Assembly: GCF_014651055.1 (NCBI RefSeq)
Contig: NZ_BMWD01000017.1
Coordinates: 90,084 to 154,083 of the forward strand
Length of the DNA: 64,000 nucleotides
Direction: 5' to 3'
Origin: Streptomyces fructofermentans
GTDB taxonomy: Bacteria; Actinomycetota; Actinomycetes; Streptomycetales; Streptomycetaceae
Shown here piece after piece: positions 7,641-15,377 of the stretch (the first letter of the stretch is position 1; every line of letters begins with the position of its first letter). The notes under the pieces are model-generated. The model was not told the origin of the DNA. It made no database searches and saw only the letters and a list, made by a program, of their open reading frames with translations. The translations under genes and the position numbers were made by a program.

Positions 7641-8954
7641 GTGCTCACCGCGTTCGCCCGGGCGTTCAAGACGCCCGACCTGCGCAAGAAGCTGCTCTTC
7701 ACGCTCGGCATCATCGTGGTCTATCGGGTTGGTACACACATCCCGATCCCCGGTGTCGACTACAAGAACGTCCAGATCTGCATCGACAACGCGAGCCAGA
7801 ACCAGGGCCTGTTCGGCCTGGTGAACATGTTCAGCGGCGGCGCGTTGCTCCAGATCACGATCTTCGCGCTGGGCATCATGCCGTACATCACGGCGAGCAT
7901 CATTCTGCAGCTGCTGACCGTGGTGATCCCCCGACTCGAGGCCCTCAAGAAGGAGGGCCAGGCCGGTACGGCGAAGATCACGCAGTACACCCGTTACCTG
8001 ACGGTGGCGCTGGCCATCCTCCAGGGCACGGGCCTGGTCGCCACCGCCCGCAGCGGTGCGCTGTTCACCAGCTGCCCCGTCGCGAACCAGATCGTGCCCG
8101 ACCAGTCGATCTTCGTCACGATCACCATGGTGATCACCATGACCGCCGGTACGGCCGCGGTCATGTGGCTCGGCGAGCTCATCACCGACCGCGGCATCGG
8201 CAACGGCATGTCGATCCTGATGTTCATCTCGATCGCCGCCACGTTCCCGTCGGCGCTGTGGGCCATCAAGCAGCAGGGTGACCTCGCGGGCGGCTGGATC
8301 GAGTTCGGCACCGTGATCGCGGTCGGCCTCGTCATGGTCGGCCTGGTCGTCTTCGTGGAGCAGGCTCAGCGCCGTATTCCGGTCCAGTACGCGAAGCGCA
8401 TGATCGGCCGCCGGTCCTACGGCGGCACTTCGACGTACATTCCGCTGAAGGTCAACCAGGCGGGCATCATCCCTGTGATCTTTGCCTCGTCGCTGCTCTA
8501 CATCCCGGCTCTGGTCGCCCAGTTCGCGGGCGGCACGTCGGGCTGGAAGACCTGGATCGAACAGAACCTCACCAAGGGTGACCACCCGATTTACATCAGC
8601 ACGTACTTCCTGCTGATCGTTTTCTTCGCCTTCTTCTACGTGGCCATCTCGTTCAACCCCGAGGAAGTCGCGGACAACATGAAGAAGTATGGTGGCTTCA
8701 TCCCGGGCATCCGGGCCGGCCGGCCAACCGCTGAGTACCTGGCATACGTACTCAACCGGATCACCTGGCCGGGTTCGCTGTATCTGGGGCTGATCGCTCT
8801 CGTGCCGACGATGGCGTTGGTTGGTTTCGGGGCAAACCAGAACTTCCCGTTCGGTGGAACCAGCATCCTCATCATCGTGGGTGTCGGTCTGGAGACGGTG
8901 AAGCAGATTGAGAGCCAGCTCCAGCAGCGCAATTACGAAGGGTTCCTCCGCTGA
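7641..8954 (+). CDS. secY: Preprotein translocase subunit SecY
   Basis: This is the 437-residue channel-forming subunit of the SecYEG translocon, with ten predicted membrane spans. The start is GTG 7641, preceded by AGGAGG. Diagnostic regions are FTLGIIVVYRVGTHIPIPG (TM1/plug entry), LGIMPYITASIILQLL (SecY signature 1) and the cytoplasmic loop with RRSYGGTSTYIPLKVNQAG. Its stop overlaps the adk ATG by one base. The secY-adk-map order is typical for actinobacteria. Confidence 0.98.
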   Translation: MLTAFARAFKTPDLRKKLLFTLGIIVVYRVGTHIPIPGVDYKNVQICIDNASQNQGLFGLVNMFSGGALLQITIFALGIMPYITASIILQLLTVVIPRLEALKKEGQAGTAKITQYTRYLTVALAILQGTGLVATARSGALFTSCPVANQIVPDQSIFVTITMVITMTAGTAAVMWLGELITDRGIGNGMSILMFISIAATFPSALWAIKQQGDLAGGWIEFGTVIAVGLVMVGLVVFVEQAQRRIPVQYAKRMIGRRSYGGTSTYIPLKVNQAGIIPVIFASSLLYIPALVAQFAGGTSGWKTWIEQNLTKGDHPIYISTYFLLIVFFAFFYVAISFNPEEVADNMKKYGGFIPGIRAGRPTAEYLAYVLNRITWPGSLYLGLIALVPTMALVGFGANQNFPFGGTSILIIVGVGLETVKQIESQLQQRNYEGFLR

Positions 8955-9628
8955 TGCGTATCGTCCTCGTCGGGCCGCCCGGTGCGGGCAAGGGAACGCA
9001 GGCCGCGTTCCTTGCCCGGAACTTGTCGATCCCGCACATCTCCACGGGCGACCTCTTCCGTGCGAACATCAGCCAGCAGACGGAACTCGGCAAGCTGGCC
9101 AAGTCGTACATGGACGAGGGCAACCTCGTACCGGACGAGGTCACGATCGCGATGGCCAAGGACCGCATGGAGCAGCCGGACGCCGTGAACGGCTTCCTGC
9201 TCGACGGCTTCCCGCGGAACGTCTCGCAGGCCGAGTCGCTCGACCAGGCGCTCAAGGCCGACGGTGTGGAGCTGGACGCGGTGCTCGACCTGGAGGTCCC
9301 CGAGGACGAGGTGGTCAAGCGCATCGCCGGCCGCCGCATCTGCCGCAAGGATTCGAGCCACGTCTTCCACGTGACGTACAGCGCGCCGAAGAAGGAGGGC
9401 GTCTGCGACGTCTGCGGCGGCGAGCTGTACCAGCGTGACGACGACACCGAGGAGACCGTCCGCAAGCGCCTGGAGGTCTACCACACCCAGACCGAGCCGA
9501 TCATCGACTACTACCGGGCCCAGGGCCTGGTCGTGACGATCTCGGCGCTGGGCAAGGTGGACGAGGTCACCAAGCGCGCGATGGACGCCCTCGACCACAG
9601 GAGCGAGGACCAGGACGACGACAAGTAG
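8954..9628 (+). CDS. adk: Adenylate kinase
   Basis: It interconverts ATP + AMP and 2 ADP. The 224-residue protein has the P-loop GPPGAGKGT (residues 7-15), the AMP-binding segment HISTGDLFRANI and the adenylate kinase signature FLLDGFPRNVSQ. The long LID domain carries RRICRKDSSHVFH and CDVCGGELYQRDDD, i.e. three Cys plus His as a likely structural zinc site. An acidic tail (SEDQDDDK) extends slightly beyond the usual ~217 residues. It is translationally coupled to secY (TGATG). Confidence 0.97.
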   Translation: MRIVLVGPPGAGKGTQAAFLARNLSIPHISTGDLFRANISQQTELGKLAKSYMDEGNLVPDEVTIAMAKDRMEQPDAVNGFLLDGFPRNVSQAESLDQALKADGVELDAVLDLEVPEDEVVKRIAGRRICRKDSSHVFHVTYSAPKKEGVCDVCGGELYQRDDDTEETVRKRLEVYHTQTEPIIDYYRAQGLVVTISALGKVDEVTKRAMDALDHRSEDQDDDK

Positions 9629-9644
9629 TCGTCCCGGTCGGTTC

Positions 9645-9675
9645 GGCCGCGGTCCCCTCCGGGGGTGCCGCGGCC
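9645..9675 (+). terminator. Hairpin between adk and map
   Basis: GGCCGCGG (9645-9652) pairs with CCGCGGCC (9668-9675), and an inner CCCC/GGGG pairing extends the structure. TTACTGTTGTG follows. It sits 16 bp after the adk stop and may terminate or attenuate transcription before map. Confidence 0.6.
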
Positions 9676-9729
9676 TTACTGTTGTGTACGTAACCGAGTA
9701 GGCAGAGAAGACGGAGAGCGCGGGCCCTC

Positions 9730-10566
9730 ATGGTGCAGATCAAGACCCCCGAGCAGATCGCCAAGATGCGTGAGGCGGGCCTGGTCGTCGCCGCCGTCCA
9801 CCGGGCGACCCGGGAGGCGGCCGTCCCCGGCGCCACGACCCGTGACCTCGACCAGGTCGCGCGCAAGGTCCTCGACGAGCACGGCGCGAAGTCGAACTTC
9901 CTCGGCTACGGCGGCTTCCCCGCGACGATCTGCACCTCCGCGAACGAGGTCGTCGTCCACGGCATCCCGAGCGACGAGGTCGTCCTCAAGGACGGCGACA
10001 TCATCTCGATCGACGCGGGCGCCATCGTCGACGGCTGGCACGGGGACGCGGCCTTCACCGCCTTCGTCGGGTCCGGTCACGCCCCGGAGCTCATCGAGCT
10101 GTCCCGGGTGACCGAGGAGTCGATGTGGGCGGGCATCGCCGCCATGAAGGTGGGCAACCGCCTCGTCGACGTGTCCCGGGCCATCGAGACCTACATCCGC
10201 CGGCAGCCGAAGCCCGGTGGCGGCAAGTACGGGATCGTCGAGGACTACGGCGGCCACGGCATCGGTACCGAGATGCACATGGACCCGCACCTGCTGAACT
10301 ACGTCGAGAAGCGGCGCGGCAAGGGCCCCAAGCTCGTCCCCGGCTTCTGCCTCGCCATCGAGCCCATGGTGTCCCTGGGCACCCCCAGGACCGAGGTCCT
10401 GGCCGACGACTGGACCGTCATCACGACGGACGGCACCTGGTCGTCCCACTGGGAGCACTCCGTCGCGCTGACGGAGGAGGGCCCCCTGGTCCTCACGGCG
10501 CCCGACTGCGGCAGGGCGAAGCTCGCCGAGTTCGGGATCACCGCCGCGCCCGACCCGCTGGGCTGA
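9730..10566 (+). CDS. map: Methionine aminopeptidase, type I
   Basis: It removes the N-terminal methionine from nascent proteins. The 278-residue pita-bread-fold enzyme has all five metal ligands recognisable: Asp in ISIDAGAIVDGW, Asp in HGDAAF, His in GGHGIGTEMH, Glu in AIEPMVSLG and Glu in HWEHSVAL. There is no zinc-finger extension. The start is ATG 9730. It lies ~100 bp after adk in the classic secY-adk-map arrangement. Confidence 0.96.
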   Translation: MVQIKTPEQIAKMREAGLVVAAVHRATREAAVPGATTRDLDQVARKVLDEHGAKSNFLGYGGFPATICTSANEVVVHGIPSDEVVLKDGDIISIDAGAIVDGWHGDAAFTAFVGSGHAPELIELSRVTEESMWAGIAAMKVGNRLVDVSRAIETYIRRQPKPGGGKYGIVEDYGGHGIGTEMHMDPHLLNYVEKRRGKGPKLVPGFCLAIEPMVSLGTPRTEVLADDWTVITTDGTWSSHWEHSVALTEEGPLVLTAPDCGRAKLAEFGITAAPDPLG

Positions 10567-10692
10567 GCCCCGCTCCGGGACGGGCCGCGGCAGTTTCCGC
10601 CGGTCCGTCCACGGCTTCCGGGGGCGGGCGTCCGAGCCCTCTCCCGGCACACCCCCGCTTAGAGAGCTCCAGCGGTGGGCAGACTCTCTCGA

Positions 10693-10722
10693 TTCGTCTT
10701 TCCGAGAGCCCTGGCGTAGACT
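10693..10722 (+). promoter_or_regulatory. Probable infA (alpha operon) promoter
   Basis: TTCGTC (10693-10698) and TAGACT (10717-10722) are separated by 18 bp. The -10 fits the Streptomyces TAGRnT pattern and the gap before infA is 237 bp, so a promoter is expected here. The leader to the infA GTG would be about 75 nt. Confidence 0.5.
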
Positions 10723-10803
10723 GACTCGTCGGCTCTCGTGCACCCGCATGTCTGCATGCGCTAGCGCGGAGTCGATCAAGGTAGTCGATTCGAAGGGCGA
10801 AGC

Positions 10804-11025
10804 GTGGCCAAGAAGCAAGGTGCCATCGAGATCGAGGGCACTGTCGTCGAGTCTCTTCCGAACGCCATGTTCAAGGTTGAGCTCCAGAACGGCCACCAGG
10901 TCCTGGCACACATCAGCGGCAAGATGCGTATGCACTACATCCGCATTCTCCCTGACGACCGGGTCGTGGTGGAGTTGTCTCCTTACGACCTGACCCGTGG
11001 CCGGATCGTCTACCGGTACAAGTAG
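10804..11025 (+). CDS. infA: Translation initiation factor IF-1
   Basis: This is a 73-residue OB-fold protein that binds the 30S A site during initiation. It starts at GTG 10804 (MAKKQGAIEIEGTVVESLPNA) and contains HISGKMRMHYIRILPDDRV and ELSPYDLTRGRIVYRYK, which together are essentially diagnostic. It is the first gene of the alpha cluster, as in most high-GC Gram-positives. Confidence 0.98.
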   Translation: MAKKQGAIEIEGTVVESLPNAMFKVELQNGHQVLAHISGKMRMHYIRILPDDRVVVELSPYDLTRGRIVYRYK

Positions 11026-11082
11026 ATCTTGCCTGTGCCCCGTTCCGCGGGGTGGTGGCACTGACCCGGAGAACCTCACCCA

Positions 11083-11196
11083 ATGAAGGTCAAGCCGAGC
11101 GTCAAGAAGATCTGCGACAAGTGCAGGGTGATCCGCCGTCACGGCCGGGTCATGGTCATCTGCGACAACCCGCGCCACAAGCAGCGCCAGGGCTGA
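11083..11196 (+). CDS. rpmJ: 50S ribosomal protein L36, zinc-binding
   Basis: This is a 37-codon gene reading MKVKPSVKKICDKCRVIRRH and ending NPRHKQRQG. The zinc ligands Cys11, Cys14, Cys27 and His32 are all present, so this is the zinc-containing form. It lies 57 nt after infA and about 210 nt before rpsM, the standard order. Confidence 0.97.
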   Translation: MKVKPSVKKICDKCRVIRRHGRVMVICDNPRHKQRQG

Positions 11197-11266
11197 CGCA
11201 CGACCGATCCTTCTGCACCCGCAGAGTTTCGCGCGACGCAAGTAGTACATGTTCATACGCAGATCC

Positions 11267-11293
11267 CAGATCCGGGTCAGTACGCCGGATCTG
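11267..11293 (+). other. Small hairpin upstream of rpsM
   Basis: CAGATCCGG (11267-11275) pairs with CCGGATCTG (11285-11293) around a 9-nt loop, in the 213-bp gap between rpmJ and rpsM. It may be an attenuator, a processing site or part of an rpsM leader. I see no convincing -35/-10 pair in this gap. Confidence 0.35.
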
Positions 11294-11409
11294 ACACCCC
11301 CGGTCGGAGGCCGGGGACCCGGTCCGTACCGAATCCTCGTGGGACGAGGAGGACGGCGGGCGGGATCCGGTTCTGCGGAAGACCTCCGAACGACAACTGG
11401 AGCCATTGA

Positions 11410-11790
11410 ATGGCACGCGTTTCCGGTGTTGACATCCCGCGCGACAAGCGCGTGGAGGTTGCCCTCACCTACGTGTTCGGCATCGGCCGGACCCTCTCGC
11501 AGAAGACGCTGGCCGAGACCGGCGTCAACCCGAACACCCGCGTTCGCGACCTCTCCGAGGAGGAGCTGGTCAAGATCCGCGAGTACGTTGACGGAAACTT
11601 CAAGACCGAGGGTGACCTCCGTCGCGAGGTTCAGGCCGACATCCGCCGCAAGGTCGAGATCGGCTGCTACCAGGGTCTGCGTCACCGTCGCGGCCTGCCC
11701 GTCCACGGTCAGCGCACCAGCACGAACGCTCGTACCCGCAAGGGCCCGCGTCGCGCCATCGCCGGTAAGAAGAAGCCGGGCAAGAAGTAG
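11410..11790 (+). CDS. rpsM: 30S ribosomal protein S13
   Basis: This 126-residue S13 of the 30S head contacts the P-site tRNA and L5. It shows MARVSGVDIPRDKRVEVALTY (start), YVFGIGRTLSQKTLAETGVN, the signature YQGLRHRRGLPVHGQRTSTN, and a basic tail (KGPRRAIAGKKKPGKK). Length is normal, and the position before rpsK and rpoA is canonical. Confidence 0.98.
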   Translation: MARVSGVDIPRDKRVEVALTYVFGIGRTLSQKTLAETGVNPNTRVRDLSEEELVKIREYVDGNFKTEGDLRREVQADIRRKVEIGCYQGLRHRRGLPVHGQRTSTNARTRKGPRRAIAGKKKPGKK

Positions 11791-11859
11791 TCCTCAGCGG
11801 ACAACGCTTCATCAGCGGTCTTCGCTGTAGGACCGACCACCTCCCCGTAGGAGAAATAG

Positions 11860-12264
11860 ATGCCCCCCAAGGGTCGTCAGGGCGCTGCCAAGAAGGTGCG
11901 CCGCAAGGAAAAGAAGAACGTCGCTCACGGCCACGCGCACATCAAGAGCACGTTCAACAACACGATCGTCTCGATCACGGACCCCTCGGGCAACGTGATC
12001 TCCTGGGCCTCCGCCGGCCACGTCGGCTTCAAGGGCTCGCGCAAGTCCACCCCCTTCGCCGCGCAGATGGCCGCCGAGTCGGCCGCCCGCCGCGCGCAGG
12101 AGCACGGCATGCGCAAGGTCGACGTCTTCGTCAAGGGTCCCGGCTCCGGCCGTGAGACCGCGATCCGCTCCCTCCAGGCCACGGGCCTCGAGGTCGGTTC
12201 GATCCAGGACGTCACCCCCACCCCGCACAACGGTTGCCGTCCGCCCAAGCGCCGTCGCGTCTGA
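11860..12264 (+). CDS. rpsK: 30S ribosomal protein S11
   Basis: This is a 134-residue platform protein. It has HGHAHIKSTFNNTIVSITD, then GSRKSTPFAAQMAAESAARR, and the S11 C-terminal signature DVTPTPHNGCRPPKRRRV. Length and order are typical. A GGAGAAAT ribosome-binding site lies before the ATG. A 149-bp leader with two hairpins separates it from rpoA. Confidence 0.98.
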   Translation: MPPKGRQGAAKKVRRKEKKNVAHGHAHIKSTFNNTIVSITDPSGNVISWASAGHVGFKGSRKSTPFAAQMAAESAARRAQEHGMRKVDVFVKGPGSGRETAIRSLQATGLEVGSIQDVTPTPHNGCRPPKRRRV

Positions 12265-12295
12265 CCCGACGCACGTCTGCTTGGTCTGAGGTTTT

Positions 12296-12329
12296 CGGGC
12301 GGTACGGCTCTCCGGGGCTGTATCGCCCG
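12296..12329 (+). other. Hairpin 1 in the rpsK-rpoA gap
   Basis: CGGGCGGTACGG (12296-12307) pairs with the segment ending at 12329 through about 12 bp, three of them G-U. The loop is CTCTCCGGGG-like. It may attenuate read-through from the ribosomal genes into rpoA or set relative mRNA stability. The structure is visible; the function is inferred. Confidence 0.4.
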
Positions 12330-12342
12330 TACCCTTGCACAT

Positions 12343-12369
12343 AGCACGTCCGGGCCTCGGCCCGGTGCT
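12343..12369 (+). other. Hairpin 2 in the rpsK-rpoA gap
   Basis: AGCA (12343-12346) and CCGGGC (12350-12355) pair with GCCCGGTGCT (12360-12369), with a 3-nt bulge on the left and a CTCG loop. It lies 44 bp before the rpoA start, just downstream of hairpin 1. The pair may be a leader structure or a processing site. Confidence 0.35.
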
Positions 12370-12413
12370 TCAGGGCATCAAATAGTGGGTGCCCCTGACT
12401 GAAGGATTCCTTC

Positions 12414-13436
12414 ATGCTTATTGCTCAGCGCCCGTCGCTGACCGAAGAGGTCGTCGACGAATTCCGCTCCCGGTTCGTGATCGAGCCGCTGGAGCCGGGC
12501 TTCGGCTACACCCTCGGCAACTCCCTGCGCCGTACGCTCCTCTCCTCGATCCCGGGCGCCGCTGTCACCAGCATCCGGATCGACGGTGTCCTGCACGAGT
12601 TCACCACCGTGCCGGGCGTCAAGGAGGACGTCACCGACCTGATCCTCAACATCAAGCAGCTGGTCGTCTCCTCGGAGCACGACGAGCCGGTCGTGATGTA
12701 CCTGCGCAAGCAGGGCCCGGGTCTGGTCACCGCCGCCGACATCGCGCCCCCGGCCGGTGTCGAGGTCCACAACCCCGACCTCGTCCTCGCCACGCTCAAC
12801 GGCAAGGGCAAGCTGGAGATGGAGCTGACCGTCGAGCGCGGTCGCGGCTACGTCTCCGCCGTCCAGAACAAGCAGGTCGGTCAGGAGATCGGGCGCATCC
12901 CGGTCGACTCGATCTACTCGCCGGTGCTGAAGGTCACGTACAAGGTCGAGGCGACCCGTGTCGAGCAGCGCACCGACTTCGACAAGCTGATCGTCGACGT
13001 CGAGACCAAGCAGGCCATGCGTCCCCGTGACGCCATGGCGTCGGCCGGTAAGACCCTGGTCGAGCTGTTCGGTCTGGCCCGCGAGCTCAACATCGACGCC
13101 GAGGGCATCGACATGGGCCCGTCCCCCACGGACGCCGCCCTGGCCGCCGATCTCGCGCTGCCGATCGAGGAGCTGGAGCTCACGGTCCGCTCGTACAACT
13201 GCCTCAAGCGGGAAGGCATCCACTCCGTGGGCGAGCTCGTCGCCCGCTCGGAGGCCGACCTGCTCGACATCCGCAACTTCGGTGCGAAGTCGATCGACGA
13301 GGTCAAGGCGAAGCTGGCCGGCATGGGCCTCGCGCTCAAGGACAGCCCGCCCGGATTCGACCCGACCGCCGCCGCCGACGCCTTCGGCGCCGACGACGAC
13401 GCGGACGCCGGCTTCGTCGAGACCGAGCAGTACTGA
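12414..13436 (+). CDS. rpoA: RNA polymerase subunit alpha
   Basis: This 340-residue alpha subunit nucleates core assembly through its N-terminal domain and binds UP-elements and activators through its C-terminal domain. The NTD shows FVIEPLEPGFGYTLGNSLRR and LLSSIPGAAVTSIRIDG. The CTD (from about residue 245) shows IEELELTVRSYNCLKREGI and RNFGAKSIDEVKAKLAGMGL. An acidic tail (FGADDDADAGFVETEQY) is typical of Streptomyces. Confidence 0.98.
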   Translation: MLIAQRPSLTEEVVDEFRSRFVIEPLEPGFGYTLGNSLRRTLLSSIPGAAVTSIRIDGVLHEFTTVPGVKEDVTDLILNIKQLVVSSEHDEPVVMYLRKQGPGLVTAADIAPPAGVEVHNPDLVLATLNGKGKLEMELTVERGRGYVSAVQNKQVGQEIGRIPVDSIYSPVLKVTYKVEATRVEQRTDFDKLIVDVETKQAMRPRDAMASAGKTLVELFGLARELNIDAEGIDMGPSPTDAALAADLALPIEELELTVRSYNCLKREGIHSVGELVARSEADLLDIRNFGAKSIDEVKAKLAGMGLALKDSPPGFDPTAAADAFGADDDADAGFVETEQY

Positions 13437-13461
13437 GTCTCGGGACCGACTTCCGGTTCCT

Positions 13462-13508
13462 GGGTGCGGGTGGGCTGCGGCTTGTCGCGCAGTTCCCCGC
13501 GCCCCTTC
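13462..13508 (+). repeat. Likely dispersed Streptomyces intergenic repeat
   Basis: The segment in the rpoA-rplQ gap contains CTTGTCGCGCAGTTCCCCGC followed by GCCCCTTC. I recognise this motif as recurring in many Streptomyces intergenic regions, but cannot count copies here because only this one is in the window. It is followed by a GGCCCTTCGGGGCT-type small hairpin. Confidence 0.45.
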
Positions 13509-13612
13509 CGACTCGGCCCTTCGGGGCTCGTCGGATCTTCGACGGGCGATCGCCCGCTCGGACACTGACCCCGGTACCTGGTACGGCCGGGGCAGACACC
13601 TAGGAGAAACAC

Positions 13613-14137
13613 ATGCCGAAGCCCACCAAGGGTGCCCGTATGGGCGGCAGCGCCGCGCACGAGAAGCTGCTCCTCGCGAACCTCGCGAAGTCGCTCTTCG
13701 AGCACGGCCGCATCACCACCACCGAGGCCAAGGCCCGCCGCCTGCGTCCCTACGCCGAGCGTCTGGTCACCAAGGCGAAGAAGGGCGACCTTCACAACCG
13801 CCGCCAGGTCCTCTCGGTGATCACGGACAAGAGCATCGTGCACACGCTCTTCACCGAGATCGGCCCGCGTTACGAGAACCGCCCGGGTGGCTACACCCGT
13901 ATCACCAAGATCGGTAACCGTCGTGGCGACAACGCGCCCATGGCTGTCATCGAGCTGGTCGAGGCCCTGACCGTGGCCCAGCAGGCCACCGGTGAGGCCG
14001 AGGCGGCCACCAAGCGCGCCGTGAAGGAAGACGCCCTCAAGAAGGACGACGCCGTCGAGGCCAAGTCCGACGAGGTCGTCGAGGACGCCAAGCCGGCCGC
14101 CGACGAGGCCGCCGCCGAGGAGTCCAAGGACGCCTGA
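13613..14137 (+). CDS. rplQ: 50S ribosomal protein L17 with acidic C-terminal extension
   Basis: The L17 core (residues 1-~120) starts MPKPTKGARMGGSAAHEKLLLANL and contains RPGGYTRITKIGNRRGDNAPMA (overlapping motif). L17 lies near the exit tunnel. Beyond the core is a ~50-residue Ala/Glu/Asp/Lys-rich tail (AATKRAVKEDALKKDDAVEA onward) that is low-complexity and probably disordered, a common actinomycete feature. The gene follows rpoA after 176 bp and has AGGAGA before the ATG. Confidence 0.97.
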   Translation: MPKPTKGARMGGSAAHEKLLLANLAKSLFEHGRITTTEAKARRLRPYAERLVTKAKKGDLHNRRQVLSVITDKSIVHTLFTEIGPRYENRPGGYTRITKIGNRRGDNAPMAVIELVEALTVAQQATGEAEAATKRAVKEDALKKDDAVEAKSDEVVEDAKPAADEAAAEESKDA

Positions 14138-14157
14138 GGTTCCACCTCGCGGTCTTG

Positions 14158-14189
14158 AGCGGGTCCGTCCCTTCCGGGGCGGGCCCGCT
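14158..14189 (+). terminator. Terminator-like hairpin after rplQ
   Basis: A 14-bp stem (AGCGGGTCCGTCCC at 14158-14171 with 14176-14189, two G-U pairs) closes a TTCC loop, and a short T-run (TTTCAC) overlaps its 3' end. It lies 20 bp after rplQ and 44 bp before truA, so it probably ends or attenuates the alpha-operon mRNA. Confidence 0.7.
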
Positions 14190-14232
14190 TTCACGTTCTC
14201 CGGAGGCATCCGGAACTAGAGAGGATCTGTGT

Positions 14233-15090
14233 GTGAGTGACGAGGCGGAGCCCGGGTTCGTACGGGTTCGGATGGATCTTTCGTACGACGGTTCCGAGTT
14301 CTCCGGGTGGGCCAAGCAGGCCGGCGGGCGGCGGACCGTGCAGGGCGAGATCGAGGACGCGCTGCGGACGGTGACCCGGTCCGGGGACACGGTGTACGAG
14401 CTGACCGTGGCCGGGCGCACCGACGCCGGGGTGCACGCCCGGGGACAGGTGGCGCACGTCGACCTGCCCGGGGAGCTGTGGGCCGAGCACCGCGAGAAGC
14501 TGCTGAAGCGGCTGGCCGGCAGGCTGCCCAGGGATGTGCGGGTGTGGTCGCTCGCGGAGGCGCCGGCCGGGTTCAACGCGCGCTTCTCCGCGGTCTGGCG
14601 GCGGTACGCCTACCGCGTCACCGACCAGCCGGGCGGGGTGGACCCCCTGCTGCGCAACCACGTCCTGTGGCACGACTGGCCGCTCGACGTCGACGCCATG
14701 AACGAGGCCGCGCGGCAGCTCCTCGGCGAGCACGACTTCGCTGCGTACTGCAAGAGGCGCGAGGGCGCGACGACCATCCGTACGCTCCAGCGGCTGAGTC
14801 TGGAGCGGGGGAGCGACGGGATCATCACGGCCACCGTGCGGGCCGACGCCTTCTGCCACAACATGGTCCGGTCCCTGATCGGGGCACTGCTGTTCGTGGG
14901 GGACGGGCACCGGGGCGCCGACTGGCCGGCGAAGGTGCTGGCAGCCGGGGTGCGGGACTCCGCGGTGCATGTCGTACGGCCGCACGGACTGACGCTGGAG
15001 GAGGTCGGCTATCCGGCGGACGAGCTGCTGGCGGCGCGGAACAAGGAGGCCCGGAACCGGCGGTCGCTGCCGGGGGCGGGGTGCTGCTGA
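14233..15090 (+). CDS. truA: tRNA pseudouridine(38-40) synthase TruA
   Basis: It forms pseudouridine at positions 38-40 of the tRNA anticodon arm. I chose GTG 14233, giving 285 residues starting MSDEAEPGFVRVRMDLSYDGSEF; the frame is open further upstream, but that part would overlap the terminator. The catalytic-Asp motif AGRTDAGVHARGQVAHVDLP is intact, as are FNARFSAVWRRYAYRV and the C-terminal VRADAFCHNMVRSLIGALL. It is the last gene of the alpha cluster. Confidence 0.95.
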   Translation: MSDEAEPGFVRVRMDLSYDGSEFSGWAKQAGGRRTVQGEIEDALRTVTRSGDTVYELTVAGRTDAGVHARGQVAHVDLPGELWAEHREKLLKRLAGRLPRDVRVWSLAEAPAGFNARFSAVWRRYAYRVTDQPGGVDPLLRNHVLWHDWPLDVDAMNEAARQLLGEHDFAAYCKRREGATTIRTLQRLSLERGSDGIITATVRADAFCHNMVRSLIGALLFVGDGHRGADWPAKVLAAGVRDSAVHVVRPHGLTLEEVGYPADELLAARNKEARNRRSLPGAGCC

Positions 15091-15250
15091 ATGGCGTGGG
15101 CCACAGGTCTGCCCGGTGTGAGCCACTCGGAAACCTATTAGTTACCTGCTCGATGCATTTAAATGTCGGACTTGTCGCTATTTGGGCGGCGTAACTCACC
15201 GGTATGCACTTACTGCACCCCGGACATCTCGGATACTCTGGCGTCTCTCG

Positions 15251-15327
15251 ACCTCATATTCGATATCTCGATGTCCCGGCGTCCCGGCTTTCCGGCGTCC
15301 CGGTATCGCGGTATCGCGATATGAGGT
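15251..15327 (+). promoter_or_regulatory. Long inverted repeat in the leader of the polysaccharide operon
   Basis: ACCTCATAT (15251-15259) is the exact complement of ATATGAGGT (15319-15327). After a small internal loop, CGATATC (15261-15267) pairs with GGTATCG (15310-15316). Between the arms are direct repeats of GGCGTCCCGG, and CGGTATCG occurs twice on the right side. The whole element ends 50 bp before the GT2 start and sits in the AT-richest gap of the area. It could be a regulator site or a structured 5' leader. Confidence 0.45.
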
Positions 15328-15377
15328 CCTCGTTCAGGGTGGGGCAGGTTCGGGCCGCTGGCCCGGGGGGTGAAGGA

